A stretch of 64,000 nt of DNA from Epithemia pelagica (taxonomy: Eukaryota; Bacillariophyta; Bacillariophyceae; Surirellales; Surirellaceae). The stretch is taken from assembly GCA_946965045.2 (NCBI GenBank), contig OX337228.1, positions 1,922,001 to 1,986,000 of the forward strand. The letters are read 5' to 3'. The position numbers and the translations under genes were made by a program. Under the pieces are notes generated by a model that saw only the letters and a list, made by a program, of their open reading frames with translations, did no database searches and was not told the DNA's origin. Positions 34,883 through 43,615 of this stretch are shown one piece after another. Position 1 is the stretch's first letter. Each line of letters begins with the position of its first letter.

Positions 34883-35648
34883 TAGTAGAATTCCGTCAGT
34901 ACAGGCTCTAGAATAGCCACAATCGATTACCAACTGATACCAAGGTTCTCCACGGGTCAGAGAACAAAGGAAACCCAAGGGTTCTATCGTAGGGATAGTC
35001 AGGACACTGAAGACGTGATGATATGGTAATGTTAATGATTGTGAGCTTACTACTAGGTTTGGTGTGTGAGATTTCCATTCTTGTTGTCGATCGTGTGAAA
35101 TAGGTTCTTGGCGGTGATAGGTCTGGAATGGTTGGAGTTGATGTATGTGAGGTATATAACATGTATATGTGCTTGTATATCATATACAGCCTCAACGATT
35201 CTTGGCTAAAGTTGGTATATGTAGTTTTGTTGGCGCGTCCTTGTTTGCAATCTTGAAATAGTGGGAACGATGATATGGTCTCGCGTGATCGTGATTCGTG
35301 CCTTGTGTACTTAGACCGTTGGGTCGGATACATGATCGCCACGCTCGGATAGTTCTTGCGCGCATCTTGACGAATTTGGGTGCGCACGCTTAGGGCATAG
35401 GTCAGGCTCGGATGTTCAACGGATGATCATCCGTTGATGGGATATCAAGACCAAAGTTGATTCTTGATAGCACGTTCGTCAATCTGTTCTCACTTTTTGG
35501 TATATGCGACCGAAATATAGGTTGAGCTAGCGCGAAGCTAGGTATGTAGTGTGGATGTAGGTGATGTAGGTGATGTTTGAAGCCACGGGACTCGACTAAC
35601 CGATGAGGTGCCGAACCTAACCGATGATTTTCGGTGAGAGTTCTACTA
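34883..35648 (-). repeat. Family A 5' LTR (copy 2)
   Basis: This 766-bp LTR is about 99% identical to 27421-28186. The 22-bp palindrome (35416-35437) is perfect. On the minus strand the bases after it read GATTAACAGTCTCACC, where the primer-binding site should be; I could not match this to a tRNA or to the LTR itself. Confidence 0.92.
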
Positions 35649-37042
35649 ACGACGACACGGCGGAATTGTCCTTTCCACTCGTACGTGTGACAGAGAGTGT
35701 CACCACCACCACAATCACCACCACCACCACCACCACAAGCACGGCTGTCCCAAGGACCAACGCCGTGGCCACGATTGGGACCTGTGCACGTGAAGGACGG
35801 ATGCGGCGGCTCCTCACCCGATGCCGGTGCTTCTGGATCGGGACGACCAACTACAGTATTCGTGCCAGTGGCCGGGAGCGACGAGGAGGATTCCAAGGTT
35901 CGAGCTTCCACCAACAATAACAAATGAGAATCGTCGGGAACGACTGGCTGTGGTGGACGACGACGACGACGACGTGACACAGACTCGGACGGATGCTCCA
36001 CCTCTTGGTCAACCACCAAGGTTGCCGAGACTAGAAGTTCCTCGTCATTTAGGTCCTCTTGAAATGCAAATTCTCCGGCCGTAGTCGTAGTACTAGTGAT
36101 GGGAGGTGTAGGATTCGTTGGAGCATCGGGCCACGAACCGTCGTGTTCCGTCGTCTGTGGATGCGAATGAACCGGACCCCCCTCCGGATTGGCATCGTTG
36201 GATCGCTTGTCGCCAACCCCAGAATCGGTAGGTGCTGTGCCTGCCCCCTCCAACCATTGTGACACTGAGGATGAGGATGCCGACGACCTGGTGCGAAACA
36301 GCGTGGGAGAAATGGGGTGGCGTCGTTCTCCCTGTCGTCCGGTCCGAAGGGAATAATAAACGGCCCTCGGGCGTACGGTGCTAGTCGTATTGGGACTTGG
36401 AGATATGCTTGCTGCTGTGGTTCGGTTGGTACCAGAAGAGGGACGAACCGAGTCCTGGTGGGTCGCCACAGGACTACCAGCAGCAGCGGCAGCAGCAGCA
36501 GTATTATTCTTATTGGAACATGTCTTTGTCTCTGGTTCCGAGTGTCCTCGTGGATGGTGGAAGGATCTACAAATTGCATCGTGGACGACGACGGACGGTG
36601 GTATTCTTATTGGTGGCGAGGATGGTGGTGGTTCCTGTTCGGCTGTCTGAGGAGTTGTGACAATATTCTTCTTCTGCTTTTTTGAATGGAGAGAAGGACC
36701 GGTCAAACCAGAATCCAGGCCTCCTTGGGAGTGCTGCTGCGGATGCTGATGCTGCTGGGATTGAGAGTTTGCATGATCGTCGGTGGTTGGCACAAGCCTG
36801 TCAGTTTGGTGGTTGTAATCTTTTTCTTCTTCCTCTTCTTCCTCGTCCTCGTTCTTGTAGCGATGAAACTTGTCGTCGTCGTCGTCAATGGGAGGATTCC
36901 TCATGAACCGTCCAGCAACCAATTGCTCGAGAGGAGGTGAGATGAGAGGTATAGAATAATAATACTGTCTCTCTCGATCTCTTTGGTTCGTTCCTTGTTT
37001 TGGTTTGGCTTTTGTTGCTCTGCCGTCACTATATTTTCCCAT
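35649..37042 (-). pseudogene. LRR receptor-like gene, 5' part (cytoplasmic region and TM)
   Basis: The minus-strand frame starts at ATG 37042 (MGKYSDGRATKAKP). It encodes a long, low-complexity, presumably cytoplasmic region with acidic, Ala, Ser and His/Gln runs and RRRRRRPPQPVVPDD. The transmembrane segment (VPIVATALVLGTAVLVVVVV, about 35710-35785) lies in another frame. A possible 73-bp GT-AG intron (GTAGTT...GCACAG, 35854-35782) would join the two frames exactly in phase after ATGTNT. After the membrane segment come SVTRTSGKDNSAVSS and then the family A LTR. Deleting the element and one ACGAC copy continues in frame into SSDPTIPTASSFSSSS and the stalk at 27420. Layout of cytoplasmic tail, TM, stalk and LRRs is that of diatom LRR receptor-like proteins. 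Confidence 0.82.
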
Positions 37043-37311
37043 TGTTGGGTGCCCTTTTTGGGTGGCGCTACACTCGAGCGCATCAAAAGATGAATTTATG
37101 GGAAAACAATAATAATATCAAGCTTGTCGTCTCCTCTTTTCAGTCACACTTGCTGGATAGTGGTGGTACTTCCAGGGAGATGGGGTAATCCTGAGCAGGT
37201 CGCTACCTTACCAGTCAGATACTGACTGTGACCTATAGGAGTTACGAACGCTTTTTCTGAATAAAGAACACTTTAGCGACAAAAGATGATATACTGACTG
37301 CTAGTACTATT
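37043..37311. other. Upstream region of the LRR gene
   Basis: No coding sequence is seen. It should include the promoter of the minus-strand LRR gene, and it ends at the left end of the Harbinger-like transposon. Confidence 0.35.
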
Positions 37312-37356
37312 TAAACCCACCACCACCCGGTTCATAACCGCTACATATTTGTACTG

Positions 37357-38206
37357 CTAGTGTCTATTCTACCCCTGTACTCATATGAGGACAAAATCCT
37401 CATATGAGTACACTTTCAAAAGAAGAATATCAAATCAATCATGTACTCCTACGTGGTTTTAAAGTTCAGATTCGTAATCTCCATACTTGAAAACATACCC
37501 CATGATATTCTCATGCTTTAATTGTGATGAGTAGTGACGATACAGTATCAAAAACAGAATTCATCCATGTTGGAGCGATGGTGATTTTCTAAACTGAGTG
37601 TTTGGAGGGGATAAAACAGAAGACAATCAACCTGATGAGTGTTATTATCCCTAGTGATGATGACCAGTTGTCCTTTGCCTGATTGAGGCATCAGATTGAG
37701 AGAATTCAGCCAAAACAAGCCTCCATCACCACAGAGGAAAATTCTGAGACCGTAACAGCATTCGACACCAATACAGGGTCAAATGCGGCGTCTGAGCCTC
37801 CTGCACCCCAACAGTTCATGTACAGGAAGCACAGACACCTTCAGGGAACCAGGAAAGTGCAGTGGGAGACTCAAATCTGCCAATGTATGTGAAGACAGTT
37901 GAACTCCCTTGACAAAATGGTTGGATTTGCCCTACATAAACTGGATGGATGCATTTTCCAACGCACGTAGTGTCTTGCCACATAAACATAGAACATAATG
38001 GTTGATTGTGGTCTATTACTTTTCTATTTTAGTTGTTCATTTTTTTGGTAGAACGGCAGATTCCCATGGTTGGGTTACATTTTTTGTCGATAGCTTCGTA
38101 CAAAAGCTACCGTGGTCTACGTAGAAATGATTTTAGTAGGGTTGTCCTCATATGAGGACAAGCGCTGTCCTCATATGAGGACAAACCGGGGTAGAATAGA
38201 CACTAG
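37357..38206. mobile_element. Nested non-autonomous TIR element of 850 bp
   Basis: CTAGTGTCTATTCTACCCC at 37357-37375 is repeated in perfect inverse at 38188-38206. This can be read as a 15-bp TIR (TGTCTATTCTACCCC) inside a CTAG target duplication, or as a 19-bp TIR. Sub-terminal palindromes carry the core CTCATATGAG four times: a 15-bp-arm hairpin at 37377-37411, a 20-bp palindrome at 38142-38161 and an 18-bp one at 38166-38183. An open frame at 37683-37892 (69 codons) resembles nothing I know. It lies between the left TIR and the transposase stop codon of the Harbinger-like element. Confidence 0.7.
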
Positions 38207-39141
38207 TCATCTTCCACTTCGATCTGAAACACTTTCGCCTCACCATTTTCAATCTTCATCTGAACCAGATTCACCACTGCTCCAAACACCTTGTGATGCC
38301 CATCCAGATCTCCTCTGTATTTCTCCTTTAAGATATTGTAATGTTTCAGTAAATTGTTGACAGTTTCATGTCTTGCCCGGGCATCTGCCATCATCTTGTC
38401 TTGATAGTCATTTCTTCCAGTAGGTGTGACAAAGTAGCATCCAGAATCGTTGTAACCACCATCAGCAATCACTTTCTCATTCGGTAGTAGCTCTTGAACA
38501 AGCCAGTCTCTGGCAATCCGTAGGTCTGGCCAAGCGCCACAAGGGAATGCACCATTCCACCACACTATCCAGCCAGTTTTCAGGCAGATTCCCACCTCAT
38601 ACCTCACACCTGCTCCCTTAAACTTGTGCGAGTACCATTTTGGATCAAAAGGTGACGGCTCCAAAATCCTGAAGTCAGTACCATCCAAACTAATGAAACA
38701 GACCTGTCCAGGTACACAACAATCAAACCTATTGTCCCATACAATCTGTTATAAGAACAACAGCAATGGTCAGATATGAGGAGGACGAATTCATGGCAAA
38801 TTCATGTAGGGCCATGTACTTACATAATGAAGACCACTATACAACAAATCTACAAACACTTTGACCCACTTCCTGAAGGTCCTCCTCGTTGTTTTGGCTA
38901 TTGAGACCATAACATCCTCTGTAGCATAGACTTTCAGAAAAGCCAGTGTCCACAACAAATGACGAGGCGATGCACCTTTGGGCAATGAACTGTCCAGTTC
39001 ATCCCACACATGAACATAGAGCAAAGGAGACATTCCAAAGTAAGAGCAAAAAGCACGTGAGAAATCAAGTGAATGTGAGTGTCTTGCTCTACCAAGCATT
39101 GGCAGAGCCAAGTTAATGAATGTTCGTTGTGTCACCAACAT
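38203..39141 (-). CDS. PIF/Harbinger-type DDE transposase (DDE_Tnp_4-like)
   Basis: Exon 1 is 39141-38824 and exon 2 is 38745-38203, with a 78-bp GT-AG intron (GTAAGT...ATAACAG), giving 286 residues. Exon 1 has a helix-turn-helix-like region (DVMVSIAKTTRRTFRKWV). Exon 2 carries the three acidic catalytic positions in context: LDGTDFRI, IADGGYND and ARARHETVN. These are the marks of the nuclease family used by PIF/Harbinger transposases and HARBI1. The protein is somewhat short for the family, so the N-terminus may be incomplete. The stop codon TAG falls in the CTAG that borders the nested TIR element. The frame is otherwise clean. Confidence 0.82.
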
Positions 39142-39897
39142 GGTGGGAGAAAATCGCTTTGGAAAATTTATGTTTGCTCAGTTTGTGTCGCGATGCTGAC
39201 CACACCTTCACTCTGATCTCGGTCTGTCTCTGTGTAGTACTGTCAGTTCATTGGAACAGGTTTTTTGAAATTTCATCACGTTCATTTGATTGGCTGGTCA
39301 GTTGAGCAGTGAGACTAAACTTTGTACTGTTCTACATATAGTGACTCATTCGAATTCGTGTCCGGTCATTGGAACCGGCCTGGAACGGTGCAGAAATCGA
39401 TTCAAAAATCGTTTTCATTCAAAAACTGGAATTTCTGAAGGGCCCTACCTCGCCAACATCCTATTCCTTTCTACATCTTAAGCGACCCACATATTGCCCT
39501 TATCTTGGGTAAACTGTGGGTCGCTTGATTATATCATTTGAACCACCAGAAAGTGTCCTGGGTCGGTTTTGAAAAAACGACCTGGCTCGAAAAAAACGAC
39601 CCAGCTCGTTTTTTTAAAACCGACCCAGGACACCTTATAAGTGCCCAATTCATTTGGACGAACGACCCACGGTTGACCCAAGGCAAGGGCAATACGTGGG
39701 TCGCACTACTTTCAGAATTGGAGCCAAATTGGGCATGGCCTCCTCGATTGAAAAATGGAGTCCATGATGAAAACCGACCCAGTTTGGATTTTGGTGAACT
39801 GTTTTTAGGGTCATAATTAGTTTTCGTGCGAACAGACCAGTTTGTTTTTGCACTCCCTCGCGCTACAGTTTTCGGTACTAATAGTACCTATACTCCG
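39142..39897. other. Intergenic DNA between the divergent transposon genes
   Basis: I see no gene here. The second half (39480-39703) carries three inverted repeats built from GGGTCG, listed separately. The region should contain divergent promoters for the two transposon genes. Confidence 0.5.
39480..39703. repeat. Cluster of GGGTCG hairpins
   Basis: Three inverted repeats follow each other: AAGCGACCCACA (39480-39491) with its complement at 39515-39526; GTGTCCTGGGTCGGTTTT (39553-39570) with its complement at 39616-39633; and CGACCCACG (39663-39671) with its complement at 39695-39703. All share the GGGTCG/CGACCC core. They lie between the two divergent transposon genes, so they may bind the second protein or transposase. 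They could also be remains of small fold-back elements. Confidence 0.8.
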
Positions 39898-40968
39898 ATG
39901 ACCAGGTCTGGCCGCAACACTTTGGGCGAGGGTGCCCTGCTTTCGTGGGATTCAAAGTCGAAAGATGCCGAATTCCTTGACAAAATCGTGTCAGAAGGCT
40001 TGATCCTGGAGAGCGCCACACCCAAATCTGTGTGGTTGGAACATGCTGTTTTCCAAAAGTACAAATTGGAATCATTCAGGTCGGCCCTCAACAAAGCAAA
40101 AAAAATATCAAGTCCACTTGAAGGATCAACATGAGAGAGAGACTGGTCATGAATTGTTGGGTGGTGGTGAGACGGCCCCATCTATGGGTGGAAAGGTAAG
40201 GAACCCCAATGATGGAGATCTCAAACCAGCTCCTTCTTTGTTTGGGTCGTCCAAAGGACAAGGTAAGTGCCAGTGTACACTGTTTGTTTGATTGTTGAGT
40301 CACTGTCCTTACCTGTGGTGGTTTATTGTCTTTTATGACCAGGTGTTGCTGCCAAGGTCGCTCCTGAGTCTGTTGTCAGTGATGATGCTATGGTGAAGAA
40401 AAGGGCGGCAGGATCCATGCCATTACAGGAGACACTACAGGTACAACTACAACAAAAGAGAAAAAAGACAAATGAAGAAGACAGTGGTAATGACATGATG
40501 AGGAATTGGGAGCCTCCTCATGTCTTGACACAGTGGGTTGACGACAAGAAACAGCGTCATTTGGTGATTTTGGTGGTGTTGCCTACAGGTATTGCACATG
40601 AAGACACAACAAATTGCTTGATTGAAGTGGATCCAAGCCAGCTACAGGTACATGTGAAGGTAATTTGGCCTGACAACGCAACTCATATCCAGTATCTAAC
40701 CCAACACATGCACAGAGAGTGGCATGTCGAGGGGAAAAACCTACGAATGAAACTTGCTTTGGAAGACGCCATGAATCAGATGCGAAAAAGAGAAACAGAC
40801 TTTGTCAGGTCAAAGTTTTCTCTGACTCTTCCTTTCATGGTCCACAGCAGGTTCGACTACGAATTTATGTACGACACAACAAACGGATTCAGAGCGTTGT
40901 TGATTTCCCTACATGAGCCGGACGCCAAGTTTGAAGGCGGCACGAAACACAAGATGGTGCGTCTGTAA
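39898..40968 (+). CDS. Second gene of the Harbinger-like element (frameshift in an A8 run)
   Basis: Exon 1 is 39898-40262 and exon 2 is 40343-40968, with an 80-bp GT-AG intron (GTAAGT...GACCAG). The two parts of exon 1 are in different frames: the change occurs at a run of eight A (about 40097-40104), and one A fewer would give a continuous 329-residue protein. The first 70 residues (SVWLEHAVFQKYKLESFRSALNKAKK) are helical and basic, as in Myb/SANT-like partners of Harbinger transposases, but I cannot confirm that fold. The C-terminal half (IEVDPSQLQVHVKVIWPDNA, FDYEFMYDTTNGFRALLISL) looks globular and unfamiliar. The shift may be a mutation, a sequencing error or programmed slippage. Confidence 0.6.
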
Positions 40969-41289
40969 ATAAATGTAGTATGATTTGGGGCGGTTGCAAA
41001 AACCGGGTGGTGGTGGGCCTAAATCTTTCTATTAGTTCCCTATTTGTCCATGTTCATAGTTTATGCTATAGTACATCGATTAAGCGTTCTGGTCGTGGTC
41101 CGCTTTGTAGTCAGACTTTGCCTGGCATGACAGCGAGCTGCTCAGGATTACCCCAGCTCCCAGGGAGAAGAAGAACCCTCCTCCCCCCGGGGGCACCATT
41201 GATTGGGGGGAGCCGGTTTGGTGCCACAAAAAGACCCACTTTTTTTTTTGTCCGAAGGTGTGACATGTGGATGACGACGATGATGTGAT

Positions 41290-43167
41290 ATGGATGCCCA
41301 ACATGACAACAACAACACCAACAAGGTGGAATTCATACTCCTCACCAATTCTGTTCCAACGATAACGACGACAACGACGAATCTGGTTGGCCGACCACCA
41401 TGGAGACAACAACAACAAGAACAACGACGACGAGAACATGCCTTGAATACTCGTACTACTTCGAGAGTGCTGCGAGTCTCCTCCATTCGTACCACCACCA
41501 CCACCGTTTTGGTTGTTTTGGTCCATTGGTTCATGTTCTTTGGTTTCATTCCTCCTTCCTACGCTTGGGCCTCCGTTTCCAAACCAGTCGCCATTCCCAA
41601 TACCAATGGTGGCATTACATCCTTGCTGACCTGGAATAACGAGCATGAAGATGATCATTACGGGAGAAGTGTGGTGGTGGTAGTGGCGGGGACCAAACAG
41701 GGTCAAGTGCTCTTGGTGGATCCCGTTCATCCTCAGGATCATGGTGCTGTACAACCATTGGAGCAACCAGCATTGTTCCAAAAACGTCGTCCCCTCTATT
41801 CCTTGGCGTGTGGACGGAACTTGTTGTGTTGTGGAGGTGGAGATGGTTGGATTACCATGTACCAACCACAATCATCACAACAGCAATTATTACCACAACC
41901 AGAGGACGACGACGACGATTCCAACCATCGACAGCCCTTGTTGTCGTCGTCGTGGAACTATGTGGCACGACTGGGTCCTCATACCGGATGGGTCAAATCC
42001 ATTGCCATGGAAAATGATTCATCCTTCTCCTCCAAGGATGATGATGATGATAATTTTGACTCTTGCTGGAGGATTCATTCCATTGGGTGCAACATTATCA
42101 ATACATGGTCCATCCACCATCCTCCTGCCACCACAATCGGGACGACGACAAGACCAAGATCAACCGAGACTCTCCCGACAACGACTGCTCGACTCGTGGC
42201 CCAACGATCCATTTCGAGTAGCCCCGAGTCTGGAACGACACTGTCCAATGATTTGCTGTGCCTCGTGACAGTTCCATTCGACTCCATGGACGGCAGGAAC
42301 ACTACTTTTACTACGACGGACAACCACCACAGTCGGAGTCCACGATCCTTGCTCGCCGCGGGAGGGGTCGATGGTCGAATCCATCTATGGCCGTCCTATC
42401 AATCATCTTCTTCTTCTTCTGGGTTGGTTCGTCCAAACAACAAGATCAAAACGAAGCAGGACCATACCCTTCCATTGGACGTGATTGTCGCTCACCAGGG
42501 ACGCGTCACTGCCTTGGTCTATTGCACCGACTTGCAACTCTTGGTGTCAACCGGCCACGATGGTTGTCTCCGAGCCTTTTCCATTGCAACAACAACATCT
42601 CGCGACAAGAATGACCACGAGTCTGCTCGACTTGAATTGCAACCCACGGCGGTCCTTGGCATCTCTGAGGAAACCACCACTGCCACCCCCAACTGTCGTG
42701 GACCACCAATCCCAGAAAACCCATTACCAGAGACACGCCTCACGTGTGCCATGTTACTGCCACAGGATCTAGAGGAGGAGGAGAAGGATGCAGATTCGAG
42801 TAGCACCTACAAGGACAAGCACAAGAACAACCCTAAATGGATTCGCCGTCGTCGTCTGGCTGTAGGAACATCCCGAGGCACAGTCTTTGTGGTGGAAATC
42901 GGCAAACCATGTTGTCCCCAGGACGATGTTACATTGACCCTGCTGGAGGAATTGACCATCTCCGTGGTCCAAACGGATCCTGATGCTGATACGAATACGA
43001 GTCGTGGGAGTGGGAGCCACCACATTTATTGTTTGGCCTGTACCACCACAATCCCCGAGGAACAGGGAACTGGTTCACTGAATGCAACTCCAACAACTAC
43101 TCTTCCTCGCCGTCACCGTCTATGGATTGGTCATGCCCAGCGCCTGTTTTATGTGGACCTCGTCTAA
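41290..43167 (+). CDS. WD40-like beta-propeller protein with an N-terminal signal or anchor
   Basis: This intronless frame has 625 residues from the ATG at 41290. Residues 1-70 are polar and Thr/Arg-rich, followed by a hydrophobic segment (VLVVLVHWFMFFGFIPPSYAWA), which may be a signal peptide from an internal start or a type II anchor. The rest has recurrent beta-propeller blades: TKQGQVLLVDP, GGGDGWITMYQP, GGVDGRIHLWPS, AHQGRVTALVYCTDLQLLVSTGHDGCLRAFSI, GTSRGTVFVVEIG and ending WIGHAQRLFYVDL. The blade with STGHDGCLRAF fits WD40 best. Acidic and Ser/Thr inserts interrupt the blades. The partner and role are unknown. Confidence 0.72.
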   Translation: MDAQHDNNNTNKVEFILLTNSVPTITTTTTNLVGRPPWRQQQQEQRRREHALNTRTTSRVLRVSSIRTTTTTVLVVLVHWFMFFGFIPPSYAWASVSKPVAIPNTNGGITSLLTWNNEHEDDHYGRSVVVVVAGTKQGQVLLVDPVHPQDHGAVQPLEQPALFQKRRPLYSLACGRNLLCCGGGDGWITMYQPQSSQQQLLPQPEDDDDDSNHRQPLLSSSWNYVARLGPHTGWVKSIAMENDSSFSSKDDDDDNFDSCWRIHSIGCNIINTWSIHHPPATTIGTTTRPRSTETLPTTTARLVAQRSISSSPESGTTLSNDLLCLVTVPFDSMDGRNTTFTTTDNHHSRSPRSLLAAGGVDGRIHLWPSYQSSSSSSGLVRPNNKIKTKQDHTLPLDVIVAHQGRVTALVYCTDLQLLVSTGHDGCLRAFSIATTTSRDKNDHESARLELQPTAVLGISEETTTATPNCRGPPIPENPLPETRLTCAMLLPQDLEEEEKDADSSSTYKDKHKNNPKWIRRRRLAVGTSRGTVFVVEIGKPCCPQDDVTLTLLEELTISVVQTDPDADTNTSRGSGSHHIYCLACTTTIPEEQGTGSLNATPTTTLPRRHRLWIGHAQRLFYVDLV

Positions 43168-43191
43168 GTCTCTTTGTCTTGTCCCCCCTAT

Positions 43192-43407
43192 ATGGACGAT
43201 TTTCAATGGGTGGCTCAACAATCCATTGCCTACTTAAGACTCGCCGTCCACTCCTCGACCACCACCACCGCCTTCCTCGTCATCTTCCACGGCATCCTCT
43301 TGGTCATCTCAAACAAATGGTTAGGCCAAACCAAGGTAAGAATTATGGAACAATGGATTCCCGTCATGTCTTCCCCGCAAGGCACTCGATGGATGGCGGA
43401 TCGATAG
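43192..43407 (+). CDS. Possible 71-residue single-pass membrane microprotein
   Basis: ATG at 43192 starts MDDFQWVAQQSIAYLRL, with one hydrophobic segment (AFLVIFHGILLVI) and a polar tail ending TRWMADR. It lies 24 bases after the stop of the WD40-like gene, so it may be the next gene, a downstream ORF on the same transcript, or chance. A GTAAGA at 43334-43339 could be a splice donor. No family recognised. Confidence 0.35.
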   Translation: MDDFQWVAQQSIAYLRLAVHSSTTTTAFLVIFHGILLVISNKWLGQTKVRIMEQWIPVMSSPQGTRWMADR

Positions 43408-43615
43408 CCCTTTCGCAAAGCCCAGTCCCACACGGTCCCTCTTGATGTTCCCATGCCTTTGAGAGATTAGTAGTGCTACTCTCTATGGACCAATGGAACT
43501 CGATGCACTAATAGTTGAGCTACAATCAATCATATGACTCTAATTCGATGGTGTGATTTTTGTCGTTTTAACTCCATTGATATAGATCTGCTTTGTCAAC
43601 CTCGGCGGCTTCTGA

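Larger units (their letters stand above)
27421..35648 (-). mobile_element. Full-length copia-like element, family A copy 2 (8,228 bp)
   Basis: Two 766-bp LTRs flank, on the minus strand, an extra 259-codon ORF, a spacer with a tripled 12-mer, and a single gag-pol frame with three stop codons. It inserted in a host LRR receptor-like gene, in the same orientation as that gene. I count roughly six differences between its two LTRs (for example at 27447/34909 and near 28163/35625), so the insertion is older than that of family C at 51731-57755. The element is now defective, though nearly intact. Confidence 0.93.
37312..41022. mobile_element. PIF/Harbinger-like DNA transposon with two divergent genes
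   Basis: A 17-bp perfect terminal inverted repeat, CCCACCACCACCCGGTT, lies at 37316-37332 and in reverse at 41001-41017. Similarity continues inward (AACCGC and beyond, about 40 bp in all). TAA flanks both sides (37312-37314 and 41020-41022), fitting the 3-bp TWA duplications of PIF/Harbinger elements, although the two ends differ by one base in length. Inside are a minus-strand DDE transposase (38203-39141) and a divergent plus-strand gene (39898-40968), separated by hairpin-rich DNA. PIF/Harbinger elements normally carry a transposase and a second DNA-binding protein. A smaller TIR element (37357-38206) sits inside the left end. Confidence 0.72.

Noticed and set aside
35402-35648. Extension of the LRR gene frame into the family A LTR
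   Set aside because: The open frame that continues from the host gene into the LTR is a product of the insertion and does not code for a natural C-terminus.
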